From Oscillospiraceae bacterium (GTDB lineage: Bacteria; Bacillota; Clostridia; Oscillospirales; CAG-272), in NCBI GenBank assembly GCA_015063855.1, contig SVTI01000010.1:1-41172 (forward strand): a stretch of 41,172 nt of DNA, read 5' to 3'. This document shows positions 40,925 through 41,172 of the stretch, one piece after another. Position 1 is the stretch's first letter. Every line of letters starts with the position of its first letter. The translations under genes and the position numbers were made by a program. A model generated the notes under the pieces. That model saw nothing but the letters and a program-made list of their open reading frames with translations. It was not told the origin of the DNA and made no database searches.

Positions 40925-40984
40925 TCTATCTGAAAAGCAGATATCATATATTAGGTGTATCGTATGTATTCAATCTGACGGATA

Positions 40985-41172
40985 TCACCAAAAAAGTCAC
41001 CTTGTCAGTTGACAAAAGTTTATTTTGTTACACGCCCGGCAGGATTCGCATTCTGCTGCGGCAATAGCCTTGCAGACTCCTTCGTTCGGCGTTACCGCCT
41101 CACGCTCATCGCTAAAAACAGTCCCCCGGACTGTTTTCTTAACGCGCTGACCTTCTTAAGGTTCGAATCCTC
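40985..41172. repeat. Intergenic repeat-like region at the window end
   Basis: No gene is seen. The segment is GC-richer than the AT-rich upstream part. It contains a hairpin AAAACAGTCC-CCC-GGACTGTTTT (41115-41137) and a motif TGACC, 6 bases, AGG, TTCGAATCC (41148-41170) that also occurs, slightly altered, at 20191-20211. The end is cut by the window. It is probably a dispersed intergenic element. GGTTCGAATCC resembles a tRNA T-loop, but no tRNA cloverleaf can be drawn. Confidence 0.5.

Noticed and set aside
41111-41172. Start of a tRNA at the window end, because of GGTTCGAATCC
   Set aside because: No D-arm or anticodon arm can be drawn upstream with correct spacing; it looks like an intergenic repeat.

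Overview
The window looks like chromosomal DNA of an anaerobic, Gram-positive-type member of the Clostridia, probably an uncultured Oscillospirales/Ruminococcaceae-like bacterium. The evidence is an S-layer homology tail, secreted and C-terminally anchored surface proteins, AGGAGG-type ribosome sites, consensus sigma-A promoters with 17-base spacers, an endonuclease-type MutL beside MutS, and a clostridial/thermoanaerobe-type NADP secondary-alcohol dehydrogenase. The taxonomy is inference; no rRNA is present.

Layout. 1-3.2 kb: the end of an S-layer-type gene, then two convergent paralogous surface proteins with a DOMON/CBM9-like domain and a C-terminal membrane anchor. 3.2-6.0 kb: a HIT hydrolase and the PcrA/UvrD helicase. 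6.1-7.6 kb: a beta-lactamase-fold serine hydrolase and a small SGNH hydrolase. 7.7-10.1 kb: ruvX, a monoacylglycerol-lipase-like hydrolase and a PfkB sugar kinase. 10.2-11.9 kb: a lipoprotein and a cysteine desulfurase. 11.9-15.3 kb: a YhaN-like SMC-type ATPase and a YhaO-like phosphoesterase. 15.4-19.2 kb: rbfA, nrnA, truB, xylB. 19.3-20.1 kb: an AT-rich islet with divergent SLOG and XRE genes sharing three operator-like sites. 20.5-22.1 kb: capA and a DtxR-family repressor. 22.3-32.3 kb: one eight-gene leftward operon (NusG-II protein, Gx transporter, ApbE, MiaB, MutS, MutL, Tgt, SGNH hydrolase) behind one good promoter. 32.4-32.6 kb: tRNA-Leu(GAG) with its own promoter and terminator. 32.8-36.8 kb: a divergent GH38 alpha-mannosidase and metallophosphoesterase. 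36.9-39.7 kb: an acidic multi-zinc-ribbon lipoprotein interrupted by an in-frame TGA, and a large InlB/leucine-rich-repeat surface protein. 39.8-40.8 kb: the secondary-alcohol dehydrogenase, whose conserved N-terminus continues upstream of the first ATG to an ATT codon. The window ends in an intergenic repeat.

Most of the DNA is ordinary housekeeping (DNA repair, tRNA modification, ribosome maturation) mixed with glycan and surface functions. The points most worth a second look are the in-frame TGA in the zinc-ribbon lipoprotein, the possible AUU start of the dehydrogenase, the three-operator SLOG/XRE islet, and a possible structured plus-strand RNA with an intrinsic terminator between capA and the SGNH gene. 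No CRISPR array, insertion sequence, prophage or recognised defence system was seen.
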